Source of the DNA: Planctomycetota bacterium
GTDB lineage: Bacteria > Planctomycetota > UBA8742 > UBA2392
Length of the DNA: 64,000 bases
Assembly (NCBI GenBank): GCA_020845475.1
Contig: JADLFN010000017.1
Span: 1-64,000, forward strand
Direction: 5' to 3'
The translations under genes and the position numbers were made by a program. The notes beneath the pieces were generated by a model, which saw only the letters and a program-made list of their open reading frames with translations, was not told where the DNA came from and did not search any database. Positions 1 to 10,100 of this stretch are shown piece after piece. How positions within the stretch are numbered: the stretch's first letter is position 1; the number at the start of each line of letters is the position of its first letter.

Positions 1-253
1 GAGGAACGTCCGGGCCTTCGCTGGGCGGCGTGGGTGTGGGAGCCGGGGGCGGCGGAGGAGCCGGGGGTGTGGTGGGCGGCGTGACGGCCGGGGGCGGCAG
101 CTTCATCTTGACGCCGCCGACGCCGCGATCGTGCGTGTCGTTCTTGGTGGTGTCGTCACTCTTCAGCGTGGGCGCGGCCGGCGTCTGGGCCGATGCGGCT
201 CCAGCGCAGCACACCAGGGTGAAAGCGGCGATCCCTAGGAAAATCTTGCGCAT
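1..253 (-). CDS. Secreted proline-rich protein, N-terminal part (cut by window edge)
   Basis: This gene is absent from the ORF track because it runs off the left edge. Reading the minus strand from the ATG at 253 gives MRKIFLGIAAFTLVCCAGAA followed by SAQ, a typical signal peptide with probable cleavage after ASA. After about 25 polar residues comes a Pro/Thr-rich tract (PPTTPPAPPPPPAP) typical of a cell-wall or periplasmic spacer. A GGGAGA ribosome-binding site lies about 5 bases upstream of the ATG. A sigma-54-like promoter lies at 300-315. The function is unknown because the body of the protein is outside the window. The plus-strand ORF 30..281 is its shadow. Confidence 0.75.
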   Translation of the reverse strand, partial: MRKIFLGIAAFTLVCCAGAASAQTPAAPTLKSDDTTKNDTHDRGVGGVKMKLPPPAVTPPTTPPAPPPPPAPTPTPPSEGPDVP

Positions 254-666
254 TCGTATCTCCCGATTTGGAATGTGTTGATTACTGGTCAACCGACTAT
301 GCACATGCGGTGCCAATGTTCACCAGCGTGTAATTAGATTTCCACGCGCTTGCGGATGCGCCTTGTAAGCCACCATCTGGTCAAGACTTATGCGCAGACG
401 TTACGGGTCCGTAAGACCCCCTGTGGCCGCTCGCTATCGGGACCGCTCCTGACGCCCGCAGGCATTGGGCACCCTTTGGGAACATGACAACATTTCGGCG
501 CGGTCGTTCACGCGGCCGCGCATGATCCCGGCTTGCAACTTGGCCCGTAAGTTTCGGCGCGGCTTGGCCACTTGCCTTTGCGTCTGGGCTCCCCTGGGTC
601 TTCCTTTAATGTGTCGGGCGTAGCGTGCGCCGGGCATAGCCGCGAGTAATTCTCGAACCCGTTGCC
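254..666. other. Divergent intergenic region without a gene
   Basis: About 410 bases separate the minus-strand secreted protein from the promoter of the FHA gene. Apart from the sigma-54-like site at 300-315, I see one inverted repeat, TTACGGGTCCGTAA near 399-412, a possible operator. No reading frame here has a plausible start, ribosome-binding site and protein-like composition. The ORFs 434..694 and 508..1386 on the minus strand are Arg/Ala/His-rich shadow frames. Confidence 0.5.
300..315 (-). promoter_or_regulatory. Candidate sigma-54 promoter for the Pro-rich secreted protein
   Basis: The minus strand reads TGGCACCGCATGTGCA. This has a perfect -24 element (TGGCAC) and a -12 GC at the correct 10-base spacing. 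Predicted transcription would start near 289, giving a leader of about 36 bases before the ATG at 253. Sigma-54 use would imply an enhancer-binding activator; none is visible nearby. Confidence 0.5.
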
Positions 667-695
667 TTGCAGCTTTTTGTGCACGGGCGTACACT
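667..695 (+). promoter_or_regulatory. Sigma-70-like promoter of the FHA/pilus operon
   Basis: TTGCAG (667-672) and TACACT (690-695) are separated by 17 bases. Transcription would start near 702, about 22 bases before the ATG at 724. This argues against the TTG at 667 listed as ORF start, since it would lie inside the -35 box. Confidence 0.45.
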
Positions 696-723
696 CGCCG
701 GCCCCATCTGTTATTGCGAATTC

Positions 724-3700
724 ATGCCCAGACTTGTTTTCAAAAAGGGCGAGCAACCCCCGGTTGAAATCACCGGTGCGACTGTTCTGGGCCGTTCGGC
801 CGAGCAGGCGCAGATTGCCATCAAAGACACCCGCCTCTCGCGTGCTCACTGCAAGTTCGAGCCCAGGGATGACGGGCAGTGGGCCATTCTCGATCTTGGA
901 TCGCAGAACGGCACCTTCCTTAATGGCCGCCGTGTGCGCGAAAGCGTGCTGCGGCCCGGCGACGTTGTGACCATCGGCCAGTGCGATATTTTGTTTGAGG
1001 CCATCGGCGGCCCGACGGGCTCGGACCTGATGGCGGGCGTGGCCAGCACGCGCATTGGCCCCTCGGGCAGCCAGAAACCCGTGCCGCCCGCAAGCCCCGA
1101 TGGGCCTGCGGTGCTTGCCCTGGAAGAAGACCACGAAGAAAGCCAGAACGCCACGCGCACGGTAGTGGCGCCTGCCGCCCTGACGCTGTTGCAGGGAACG
1201 CTCAAGGACAAGATCTTCCCGCTGCTCAAGGATGTTTTCACCGTGGGCCGCAAGGCCGGCAATGACATCGTGCTCGACGGCGACGGCAAAGCCTCGGGCC
1301 AGCACGCGAAGATCACGCGCAAGGATCCGACCACCTGGGTGATCGAAGATCTCAAAAGCACCAACGGTGTCACCGTCAATGGCCACGCCGTGACGGATGC
1401 CGTGGTGCTCAAGAACGGCGCCAAGGTCATCATCGGCAGCCAGACGTTCCAGTTCACGATCCAGGGCAAGCCGCTTGAAACCTCGGGCGTCACGGCGCCC
1501 ATGAGCGCCAAGGCCGTGGCCCAGAAGCTGGCCGCCGCCAACGAGCAGGAACCCGCGCCGGAACTCGACGACGCCGCTGTCGGCAACCAGAGCGAACAGA
1601 TTGACAAAGCCGCGCTCAATGTGGAGGTGCGCGGCGGCAGCAAGAGCGGCGTGCTGTTCTCGGTGCTGGAAGTGGTGCTGGCGCTGTGCGTGGTGGGCGG
1701 CGTGCTGGCGGGCGGCTGGATGATGCTGCAGGACGAGCAGGGCGGCGGCGGTGGCGGCGGCGTGAACCCGCCCGCGGCCGAGGGCGGCGCGATCAAGACC
1801 AATGCTTCCTTTGACAAAGTTGATGCGGCGGGCATGCCCGAAGGCTGGAGTTTTGACCCGCGCGGCGGCGATTCACTCTCTATGACTGAGAGCGCGCACG
1901 GCGGCGAGCGCGCGGTGCAGCTCACGCGCTTCAACTCCAGCAACGCGATTTCTTTTCTCGCGAGCGAGCCCATTAAAGTAGAGGCCAAGGGTTACGCGGC
2001 CAGCGTGTTTGCCTTCAACAGCGAGCACACGGCCGAGCGATATGGCACGGCAATCCTGGTGCTGCTCTGGCACAAGGACGTGCGCGACAAATACTTTGCC
2101 GTCTCGCCCCTGGCCGAGGCCAGCGGGCTCAAGGCCTGGACTGAACTCAAGGGCAGCGCGGGCGCGCCCAGCGAGGCCAAGTTCGTGCGCCTGGCCGTGG
2201 GCATTTCGGGCCGCTCGGGCAGCGTGGTGTTTGACGATGCCGCGCTGAAAGCCGACGACGCGGCCCCTGCCGCGTTTGCGGGCGCAACCCTGGAATTGAA
2301 GAACGGCATGAGCTGGAGTGTTTCGCCCACGCACCAGATCACGCTTTCGCACAAGGGCGCGACGCTGCTGCGCGAAGGCACGCTGGCGATGCACCTGGTG
2401 GAAGGCCGGCAGGATCCGCTGGAGGTGGGCACGTTCCTTCAGGGCAACCCCACGCTGGAGAATTCAGGCGAAAGACTCTCGCTGCGCTATCGCTACTTTG
2501 ACCCGATGGCGGAGAAGCCCGTGGAGCTGCGCCTGGAGCTGGGCCAGAGTGCGGGCCAGGCCACGGTCGCCGCGGTATTCTCGGCGGGTGGCGCCGACAA
2601 GGCTTCCCCGAACGTCACGCTCAGTTTCATTGCCACGCCGGCCTTTGTGCCCGGCGACCTGCTGCGCATCGAGGGCGGGCACGTGGCTGAATACAAGCGC
2701 GAGCTGCCCGAAGAAGGCCGGCGCGTAACGATTTCAACCGTGCTGTGCGCCGACACCGGCACCTGCAACCGCATCGAGGCGATCAACGGCAGCGTGCCCG
2801 GCTTTGCCGCGCGCTCGGGCGCGGGCGGACGTGAACTTTTCTTCCAGGCGGCCAACGGTGTGCAACTGGCGTTTTCGCTGGGCGAGCGGCGCGAGGAATT
2901 GCGCACGCTGGCCACGCTCGTGGCGCAGACGCAGCCGGGCGAAGACCCGCTTGACCGCCTCGCGCGCGCGATCACGATCATCATGGAATTCCCCTACAAC
3001 CAGCAGGAGCTGATGCTGGCAGCGGCAGCCTGCGACAGCGTGGCCACGCACTACAAGCTGCGCCACATCGAGTTGCGCGACGGCGTGAACGTGCCCGAGC
3101 TTACCCGCAACGAGGGCCTGTACATCGCCGCCATGGATGAATCCATTACCAGCGCGCTGCGCCTCAAGGGCGAAAGCGCCAACTGGGGCGATAAAGTGCT
3201 GCCCGTGCTGCGCAAGCTGGAAGCGGACTCCATGAGTGAGTCCACCAGGCGCGCGGCTAAAACCGCCAAGCAGGCGATCGAAGAATTGCTGCAATCGGCC
3301 ACGGAGTTTGAGGAGCTGGCCAAGGTGGCGCGCAAGTCGCGCTTTGCGCTGCGCGTGGCCATTGAACAGCGCGAAAGCCGCAACCTGCTGCTCAGCGCCC
3401 AGGATTTTCTTGACAGCGGCCTTCTGACGCAGGGGCGCATCAAGCTGAAGTTCATCATCGAGAATTACCCGCGCTGCGCCAACGGCATTGCCGCCAAGTC
3501 CTTGATGGTGGCGCAGGCCGAAGCGCTGTTTGCGGAATCCGAGCAGCGGCAGAAGGACGGCCTGGGGCGCATTGCCGGCCAGCTCAAGGCCCAGTGCCGC
3601 GATACGCTCACTCTCGTGGAACAACACCTGCTGACAAGCGACAAAGTGCTGAGCGTTGAAGAACGAAGCTGGCTGACGACCGTGGGCGTGGGCGAGGACG

Positions 3701-3774
3701 CGCAGAACTGGGTGGACCAGGAAGCGAAGCTGGTGGTTCGCATACGCTTGCTGCGCGAGAAAGTCGGCAGATAG
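724..3774 (+). CDS. Double-FHA, single-pass membrane protein, first gene of pilus-like operon
   Basis: This is a protein of about 1016 residues. Two forkhead-associated domains occupy roughly residues 1-90 and 155-255, with the usual GR..S..H and STNGVTVNG/SQNGTFLNG signatures, so the cytoplasmic part probably binds phosphothreonine. A hydrophobic segment at about 310-335 (VVLALCVVGGVLAGG) and a Gly-rich linker precede a roughly 680-residue extracytoplasmic region. That region has a beta-rich, carbohydrate-binding-like first half and a helical, TPR-like end. The start at 724 is chosen because the FHA fold begins at MPRLVF and the promoter lies just upstream. It precedes PilM/PilO-like genes, suggesting a signalling or scaffold role in a pilus or secretion machine. 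The exact function is unknown. Confidence 0.8.
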   Translation: MPRLVFKKGEQPPVEITGATVLGRSAEQAQIAIKDTRLSRAHCKFEPRDDGQWAILDLGSQNGTFLNGRRVRESVLRPGDVVTIGQCDILFEAIGGPTGSDLMAGVASTRIGPSGSQKPVPPASPDGPAVLALEEDHEESQNATRTVVAPAALTLLQGTLKDKIFPLLKDVFTVGRKAGNDIVLDGDGKASGQHAKITRKDPTTWVIEDLKSTNGVTVNGHAVTDAVVLKNGAKVIIGSQTFQFTIQGKPLETSGVTAPMSAKAVAQKLAAANEQEPAPELDDAAVGNQSEQIDKAALNVEVRGGSKSGVLFSVLEVVLALCVVGGVLAGGWMMLQDEQGGGGGGGVNPPAAEGGAIKTNASFDKVDAAGMPEGWSFDPRGGDSLSMTESAHGGERAVQLTRFNSSNAISFLASEPIKVEAKGYAASVFAFNSEHTAERYGTAILVLLWHKDVRDKYFAVSPLAEASGLKAWTELKGSAGAPSEAKFVRLAVGISGRSGSVVFDDAALKADDAAPAAFAGATLELKNGMSWSVSPTHQITLSHKGATLLREGTLAMHLVEGRQDPLEVGTFLQGNPTLENSGERLSLRYRYFDPMAEKPVELRLELGQSAGQATVAAVFSAGGADKASPNVTLSFIATPAFVPGDLLRIEGGHVAEYKRELPEEGRRVTISTVLCADTGTCNRIEAINGSVPGFAARSGAGGRELFFQAANGVQLAFSLGERREELRTLATLVAQTQPGEDPLDRLARAITIIMEFPYNQQELMLAAAACDSVATHYKLRHIELRDGVNVPELTRNEGLYIAAMDESITSALRLKGESANWGDKVLPVLRKLEADSMSESTRRAAKTAKQAIEELLQSATEFEELAKVARKSRFALRVAIEQRESRNLLLSAQDFLDSGLLTQGRIKLKFIIENYPRCANGIAAKSLMVAQAEALFAESEQRQKDGLGRIAGQLKAQCRDTLTLVEQHLLTSDKVLSVEERSWLTTVGVGEDAQNWVDQEAKLVVRIRLLREKVGR

Positions 3775-3784
3775 CCGCCCTGCA

Positions 3785-3980
3785 CGAACTACGAAACACG
3801 AAACACGGAACACGAAACACGGAACACGAATCACGGAACACGGAACACGAAGCACGAAGCACGAATCACGAATCACGAAACACGAAGCACGAAACACGGA
3901 ACACGAAACACGAAACACGGTACACGAAGCACGAAGCACGAAACACGAAACACGAAGCACGAAACACGGAACACGAAACA
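3785..3980. repeat. Heptanucleotide array, 28 units of CGAAACA
   Basis: The entire spacer before the PilM-like gene is an uninterrupted period-7 array of 196 bases. The unit is CGAAACA, with variants at positions 3 and 5 (CGGAACA, CGAAGCA, CGAATCA, one CGGTACA). The last unit abuts the ATG at 3981, so that gene has no Shine-Dalgarno outside the array. It is the longest member of the heptamer family in this window and the only one without an obvious complementary arm. Confidence 0.95.
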
Positions 3981-5639
3981 ATGGCCTACGGCGTTGATAT
4001 CGGCAGTGCGCTCACCATGCTCGTGAATCTTTCGGGCCAGGGCAGCGCCGTAAAGATGCAGAAAGCCATGGTGCTGCCCGGCGTCAAGGTGGACACCGAC
4101 CAGAAGCCTGAAACGTTCTCTTCCCAGGCCATGGCCTCCACCTGGCGCGGCTTGCGCTCGCTGGGCGTCAAGCCGGGCAAGCCGGTTACGCTGATCCCCG
4201 GGCGCGATATTGTTTACCGCACGATTGCAGTCAGCGGCCCTGATTCACGCGTGATTGAATCCATGGTGCGCCTGGAGGCCGATGAAATCTCCGGCGGCAC
4301 AGGCGGCATTCTTGGCGCGCACATCATGGGCCAGGCACCCGATGGCTCCCCCACCGCGGTCATCGGTCTGGCGCGCGATGCCGTGGTTGATCATTACGCT
4401 TCCTCGCTGCTGGCCATGGGCCTGGATCCTTCGCTGCTCGTGCCCGGCTGTGTCGCGCTCTATTCCGCATACCAGCTCTCGGGCGACATGGCCTTTGAGG
4501 GCGTGTACCTGATTGCCAACATCGGCGATGAAGTCACCGATGTGATCATGGTGAAAGAGGGCAGCCTGCTGTTCGCGCGCACCGTGGCCATCGGCGTGAA
4601 CGATTTCCTTGATCGCCTCGGCCCCGAGTATGGCGGCAACCGCGACGCGATCCGCCAGGTGCTGTTCCGCGACATAGACCTGCGCCCCGGCGTCGCCGCC
4701 GAGAACATTTCCGCCGATCGCGGCGTGGAGGCCGGCCAGGAAGTCGCCTCGCGCCTGTTCCAGCAGATCGGCGGCGTGATCATGCTCGCCAAGGGCGCGC
4801 ACTCCGACCCCAAGCTTGACGCCACGCGCATTTCGCTCTGCGGCCCCGGCGCCGCCATCCCCGGCCTGCGCGAATTGATGATGCAGCGCACGCGCAAGAC
4901 CGTCGAAATCTTCGACCCGCTCAGCGGCCTTACGCTCGAAGGCGTGGACGACTCCACGCGCGAAACCGCCGAGAGCTACCGCCCCGCGCTCACGCTCGCG
5001 ATCGGCCTGGCGCGCATCGCCACCGATAAGCAGGCCTCGCGCATGCACTTCGTGCCGGGCAGCGTGCGCAAGCGGCGCGAATTCCTCAACAAAAGCCTGT
5101 TCCTTTATCTCGCCGCCGCAATCGTGCTTGCGGTGCTGATGCCCACCTACCTGCTGGCGCGCAAAACACTCGCCGACATGACCGCCGGCGAATCCGAACT
5201 CAAGGCCGAAATCAGCCGCTACTCCGGCCCCTCGGGCCAGATGCCCGCGCGCAACGAAGCCTACGAAGAAGCGCAGCGCAAGGCCGCCGTCTCGCTCAGC
5301 ACCGTGGGCCCGGGCAACACCGCCACCAAAGTGCTCACCGAGTTCGCCGCCAGGCGCCCCGAAACCGTGCAGATTCGCAAGGTCGATCTCGTGCAGTCGC
5401 CCAAGAAGGGTGATGCCGCGCCCGCACCCGCGCCGCAACTGGTGTTCGAGTTCTTCATCGAGCGCAAGGGCACAAGCGATCCCAAGGCGGTGCGCGACCA
5501 GTTGCGCGACATCCTCAAGGCGCTGCCCGGCGTGCTCAGCGTAGCACCCGAGGGCATCGACAAAGAAACCACCAAAGTGCAGGGCCTGGAAGTGACCTTC
5601 CGCGTTGAGCTCAAGATCGAGGAGGACGTCAAGCCATGA
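3981..5639 (+). CDS. PilM-like actin-fold protein with PilN/GspL-like C-terminus
   Basis: Residues 1 to about 355 look like an actin-like (ASKHA) type IV pilus assembly domain. It opens MAYGVDIGSALTMLVNL and has a mid-domain Gly-rich phosphate motif (SLCGPGAAIPGL). A transmembrane helix at about 370-395 (LFLYLAAAIVLAVLMP) is followed by a short coil and a PilN/GspL-type extracytoplasmic domain. PilM and PilN are usually separate; here the order matches GspL or a PilM-PilN fusion. It ends in a 4-base ATGA overlap with the PilO-like gene, so the two are translationally coupled. The start abuts a heptamer array. Confidence 0.75.
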   Translation: MAYGVDIGSALTMLVNLSGQGSAVKMQKAMVLPGVKVDTDQKPETFSSQAMASTWRGLRSLGVKPGKPVTLIPGRDIVYRTIAVSGPDSRVIESMVRLEADEISGGTGGILGAHIMGQAPDGSPTAVIGLARDAVVDHYASSLLAMGLDPSLLVPGCVALYSAYQLSGDMAFEGVYLIANIGDEVTDVIMVKEGSLLFARTVAIGVNDFLDRLGPEYGGNRDAIRQVLFRDIDLRPGVAAENISADRGVEAGQEVASRLFQQIGGVIMLAKGAHSDPKLDATRISLCGPGAAIPGLRELMMQRTRKTVEIFDPLSGLTLEGVDDSTRETAESYRPALTLAIGLARIATDKQASRMHFVPGSVRKRREFLNKSLFLYLAAAIVLAVLMPTYLLARKTLADMTAGESELKAEISRYSGPSGQMPARNEAYEEAQRKAAVSLSTVGPGNTATKVLTEFAARRPETVQIRKVDLVQSPKKGDAAPAPAPQLVFEFFIERKGTSDPKAVRDQLRDILKALPGVLSVAPEGIDKETTKVQGLEVTFRVELKIEEDVKP

Positions 5640-6580
5640 ACGTTCTCAGAAAACATGGACGCTTCATCGTGGCGCTGATCGTGCTCGTCGTGCTCGCGGC
5701 GTGGGGCCACTCGGCCGTGGGCGAGATGAGCGAGACGATCGATAAAAAGCAGCAAAGCCTCAACGCCGCCATGAAGGGCCATTACGCGCGCGTGTTCGCC
5801 GATGCCAAGGCCAGCGCGGGCAAGCCCGCCAACGTGCAGTCGCTGATCATCGGCGAGAAAACGCTCAAGACGCAGGAGCTCGAGGAAAAACGCAACGCGC
5901 TCATGCAGTTCCGCCCCGACCCGCGCTTCACGCTCGCGCCCGTCGAGGCCAAGGGCGGCAACGACGCCGACAAAAAAGACTACTTCACCAACACCATGTT
6001 CAGCCAGGTGCGCGCCGAACTTGAACGCGCCCGATACTTCCGGCCCAAGTTCGAAGACCCCGCGCCTTTGGGTTTCTCCGTCGAGGCTTCGGCGATCAAG
6101 CCCGAGAACGTGGCCGAGCTGCTGCTCAAGCTCGATATCGCCCGCGAAGTCTGCAACTGCGCCGAGCGCGCCGGCGTGCAATCGCTCGATAAACTCAACT
6201 TCGATGATGGCTACGGCGCCAAACTCGGCCAGCGCGGGTTGCCCACGCTGCCGGGCCCGATGCTGGCGGACAAGACGCGCCAGCCCGCTTACCTCGAGGT
6301 GCGCGCCCTGACCGTGAACCTGCGCGGCAACGAGCGCGCGGTTTACAACCTGCTGATCGAGCTGCAGCGGCCGGTCAAGGGCGAATTGCGCGACCGCTAC
6401 CTGGCCGTGGAAGCTTTCAGCTTCAGCAAACCCGATCTCTACGAGCCCGCCGACGACCTCGTCAGCGTGACATTGACCGTGGTGGCCTACAAAGTGAACA
6501 GCGACGGGTTTGTGCCCGGCGGCAAGAAAAAGGAAGCAGAGACAACCACCACAACCAGCGGCGGCGGGCGATTCAGGTAG
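5636..6580 (+). CDS. PilO/GspM-like inner-membrane protein
   Basis: This protein of 314 residues has an N-terminal membrane anchor at about 10-27 (FIVALIVLVVLAAWG), then a coiled segment and a mixed alpha/beta domain. That layout is typical of PilO/GspM proteins, which bridge PilM/PilN to the periplasmic part of the machine. The assignment rests on position directly after the PilM/PilN-like gene and on topology, because sequence in this family is poorly conserved. The C-terminus is Thr/Gly-rich. The gene overlaps its upstream neighbour by ATGA. Confidence 0.6.
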   Translation: MNVLRKHGRFIVALIVLVVLAAWGHSAVGEMSETIDKKQQSLNAAMKGHYARVFADAKASAGKPANVQSLIIGEKTLKTQELEEKRNALMQFRPDPRFTLAPVEAKGGNDADKKDYFTNTMFSQVRAELERARYFRPKFEDPAPLGFSVEASAIKPENVAELLLKLDIAREVCNCAERAGVQSLDKLNFDDGYGAKLGQRGLPTLPGPMLADKTRQPAYLEVRALTVNLRGNERAVYNLLIELQRPVKGELRDRYLAVEAFSFSKPDLYEPADDLVSVTLTVVAYKVNSDGFVPGGKKKEAETTTTTSGGGRFR

Positions 6581-6608
6581 GGCGGTGATTCGTCAAGCAC
6601 AGGGGCTG

Positions 6609-6638
6609 GAGCACAAGCACGAAACACGGACCACGAGC
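6609..6638. repeat. Short heptamer array before the 166-residue membrane protein gene
   Basis: About four period-7 units (GAGCACA, AGCACGA, AACACGG, ACCACGA) run up to the ATG at 6639. The unit resembles the CGAAACA array at 3785-3980. No ribosome-binding site is seen apart from the array. Confidence 0.7.
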
Positions 6639-7139
6639 ATGAACGACATCCTCAAAAAGCTCGAAGAGAACAAGGAGAAGCTGCTGTTTGGCTTCGTGGT
6701 GCTCATGGCCGTGATGATTGCGCTCAAGACGCCCTGGGGCGGGGCCGGCACACAGGACATCAACAACAAAGCTCGCGACGCAGCGATCACCGCCTTTGGC
6801 GACCGCGGCCGCGCGGAACAGATCCTCAAGGAAGTCAAATCGCCCGAGCCGCCCAAGTCGCTGCCGCTCGATGAAAGCGGCATCGCGCGCCGTTTCTATG
6901 ACGACCGCGCGCGCTTTGTTGCGCCCAAGGCCTCGGCCTATGTGCGCGGCTCGGAATCACTCGAACGCCTGCCCGCCCTTTCGCTCTCGTTCCCCGGTTT
7001 CACCACACTGCCGGATTACCGCCTGATCGCCGGCCCCAGCCCCGTTGCCGACCAGACCAGCAACTACGTGCCGCGCGACGAGCGCCCCGTCGAGCTCACG
7101 CGCAAGGAAACCAGCGAGTTCTCGGGAGACGGAAGATGA
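6639..7139 (+). CDS. Small membrane-anchored protein of the pilus-like operon
   Basis: The ORF track starts at 6510, but the first 43 residues translate the preceding spacer. The likely start is the ATG at 6639 (MNDILKKLEENKEKLL). This gives 166 residues with one membrane helix at about 17-33 (LLFGFVVLMAVMIAL) and a soluble extracytoplasmic remainder without recognisable motifs. By position after the PilM/N/O-like genes it could play a PilP- or GspC-like coupling role, but the sequence does not show this. Its end overlaps the TPR gene by ATGA. Confidence 0.65.
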   Translation: MNDILKKLEENKEKLLFGFVVLMAVMIALKTPWGGAGTQDINNKARDAAITAFGDRGRAEQILKEVKSPEPPKSLPLDESGIARRFYDDRARFVAPKASAYVRGSESLERLPALSLSFPGFTTLPDYRLIAGPSPVADQTSNYVPRDERPVELTRKETSEFSGDGR

Positions 7140-10100
7140 TTGGCTCGCGGAATTCCCTCGGCACCAACTGCGTCGGCACCGGCCCGGCTGCCCCCATCAA
7201 GAGCCGCTTCACCCTGGTGCTCCTCCTGGCCTGCGCGCTTGCCGGCGCGCTGTCAGCCCAGGAAGCGCCCAATCTTGAAGAGAAGCCGCGCTCGAACCTG
7301 GTCATCCGCGTTGAGGGTGCCACGCGCGACTGGGAAGTCATGCCCGTGGCGCTGATGTACCGCAGCGGCGGCAAGGGCACGATTGCGAACAGCCAGGGCC
7401 TGCTCAAGCTCGACCGCGAGAAGTGGCCCTCCACGGGCGCGCCCAAGCGCTACAAGCTTGATGATTGGCGCAAGTTGTTCCAGGAATTCACCGGCGCCGA
7501 CGAGCGCGCCAAGGCCGCCAATTTTGAATTCCAGGCACGCAACCCGCGCGCGCCCAACCTGCAGGGCGTGGTCACGGAAAAAACCGCGGGCCGCACCACC
7601 GTTTACGTGGTGCCCGCCGACAAAGTCAAAATCATCGGCTATCCGCAGACGTGGATCAACATCTACGAGGATTACGTCAACAAGGTGCAGGGCCCCGAGC
7701 GCCGCGTGGCCGTAAAAATGTGGGAAGAGGCTTTCCGCTCCACGATCGAAAACCCGGAGCAGGTCGCGACCGGCTTCTCCACCGAGGAGCGCAACGAGTT
7801 CGCGCAGTTCTACCAGCGCCAGTTCGAGTTCATCCGCAACGAAAACCCGCAGGACCCCGCGATTTACCAGGAGCTGGCCGATTACCACCGCACGCGCGGC
7901 AACCTCGACGCCGAGCTTTCGATCTACCTTGACGGCATCGCCAACGGCGTGCCCTCGCCCAAGCTTGAGGAATTCGCGCTCAGCGTGGGCCGCATCTTCG
8001 TGACGCGCCTGGCCCTTTACCCCGAGGCCATCGCCTACCTCGACATGGCAAGCGCCTACGCCGAGGCGCGCTACCTCAAGGCCCGCTGCCAGATAGAAAT
8101 GGGCCAGACCGTCGCGGCCCGCGCCACGCTGCGCGACCTGCTGGCCGCGCTCGCCCAGGGCGGTGAAACGGCGCTCGTCACCACGCTCAGCGCCGAAGAT
8201 GAAAACGGCCGCGCCAACCTGATGCTCGCGCGCGTCGAGTTCGATGAAGTCCAGTTCAAGCCCGCCGAGGCCACGATCAAGCTCATTCCCGCCGCAAGCC
8301 AGAGCTACCAGGAGGGCCAGGTGCTGCTCGCCGCCATGCTTACCCAGCGCGGCTTGCGCGACGACCACCAGAAAGTGAAAGAGGTGCTCGACCCGCTCAA
8401 GGTGGTGCTCGACGGCAAGAAGCTCAAGCCCGAAGATCCCAACGCGATCATTCCCTTTGACCCGTTGATGAGCCAGGCGCTGGTGCTTTACGCGCAAACC
8501 GATGCGCAGTTCCGGCAGGCGATCGACCCCAAGGCCAAGCCTCAGACTCCCAACGCCACGATTCTCACGCTGCTCAACGTGGCCAAGGCCACCGATCCGC
8601 TTTCGGGCGAGCCCTATCTCGCCGAAGGCCGCCTCAAGCAGCGCCTGGGCGATTTCGTGGGCGCGCTCGAGGCCTACAACGCCGGGCTGGTGATCGAGCC
8701 CAATTCCGTGCGCCTGAGTTACTCCGTGGCATCGCTCAAGAACAAGGCGGGCGCCCTGGACGAAGCCAAGGACCTGTGCTCGCGCTGCCTGCGCCAGGAT
8801 GCGCGTTTTCATCCGGCACTGGTGATGCTGGGCGAAATCGCAATCTCCGAGCTTGACCGCCTGCGCGAAAACCTGATTTCGCGCCGCGCCGCGGGCGAAG
8901 CCGTGGACATCGAAGCCGAGCTTTTGCCCGTGCTCAAGGAAGCCGCGGCGTTTCTGGTGGGAGCGCTGGAGGTTCAGCCCAACCTGCCCGCGGTCAAGCT
9001 GACGCTGGCTTCGCTCTATCTGCAACTGGCGGAAATCGCGCCGGCCACGATCAACTCGCGCGCCGATGCCGACAAATTGCGCCGCGCCTATCTTTCCAAG
9101 GCGCGTGACCTGGCCCTTGAGCTCATGGGCTCGGTGCGCAAGCTCGCCGAGCGCACCACCCTGACCGAGGACGCCACGCTTGAGGAAATCGCGGCCACGC
9201 CCACGCCCGCGTGCTTCAACGTTTACGCCTTTGCCTGTTACTCGCTGGGCGATTTTGCGCCCGCGCGCCAGGCGCTGGAAGAACACCTGCGCATCGTGCG
9301 CGGCCCCGATGCGCGCAAATATTTCGCCACCGCCAAAGTGCTCAACGAATACCGCGGCAGCGAGAAGGCGCCCTCGCCCGCCGTGACCTACGCCGAGCGC
9401 TGGCTGGCCGCAATCCGCGCCAACGAGCGCCAGTTCGTCGAGCGCGACAACTTCGAGGGCCAGTACGACCCCGGCTTTTACGGCCAGTGGAACATCGTCA
9501 ACGCGCCCAAGGCCGACCTCGGCTTCATGAAATCGCAAAACGCCGGCATCAAGAAGGGCGACCTGGTGCTGGGTGTGGACAAGCAGCGCGAAAGCGACGT
9601 TGTCTCGCGCCTGAGCGCACCCAAGGATTACGCCACACTCACGCGCTTTGCCGCGCGTTTGCGCAAGCGCGGAGACATCGGCATGTTCCGCGGCATTGCG
9701 CTCACGCGCCTTTCCACCAACACCGGCAAGGGCGGCGCCGCGCCTACCACCACCGTCATGCTCGGCGTTGACCCGCAGGGTCAGGTGTTCTGGCAGGTGC
9801 GCAAGTTCAAGCTTGATGACCAGGCAAAGCAGGAAGAAGTGATCGCCGGCGACCTGATTGACATCCGCACTTACAACGGGCCCATTGGCGCCGAGTCGCC
9901 GCTCAACCTCGCGCTGCTGCGCCGCATGAGCAAAGACCGCAGCTCGATCGTGTACGTGGCCGTGGTCAACGGCTACGAAATTGAGCTGCCGCTGCCCGAA
10001 AGCGCCTCGGATGCGCGCAGCCCCAACCTCGACGACAAAACGCTCAAGATCGGCTGCGACTTCTTCATGTTCGGCGTGCAGGAAACCGGCGGCGAAATGG

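Noticed and set aside
667-723. Upstream TTG start for the FHA protein
   Set aside because: It would lie in the -35 region of the predicted promoter and adds 19 residues before the FHA fold; ATG at 724 is preferred.
3785-3980. CRISPR array
   Set aside because: The repeat is continuous with a 7-base period and no unique spacers, and no cas genes are present.
7253-9538. 761-residue minus-strand ORF
   Set aside because: It lies fully antisense to the TPR protein, is His/Gly/Arg-rich and has no domain; it is a shadow frame of GC-rich codons. The same applies to 16321..17601, 18344..19936, 25980..27605, 27654..28799, 29954..31276, 34410..35609, 36164..37537, 40906..42276 and 43920..45428.
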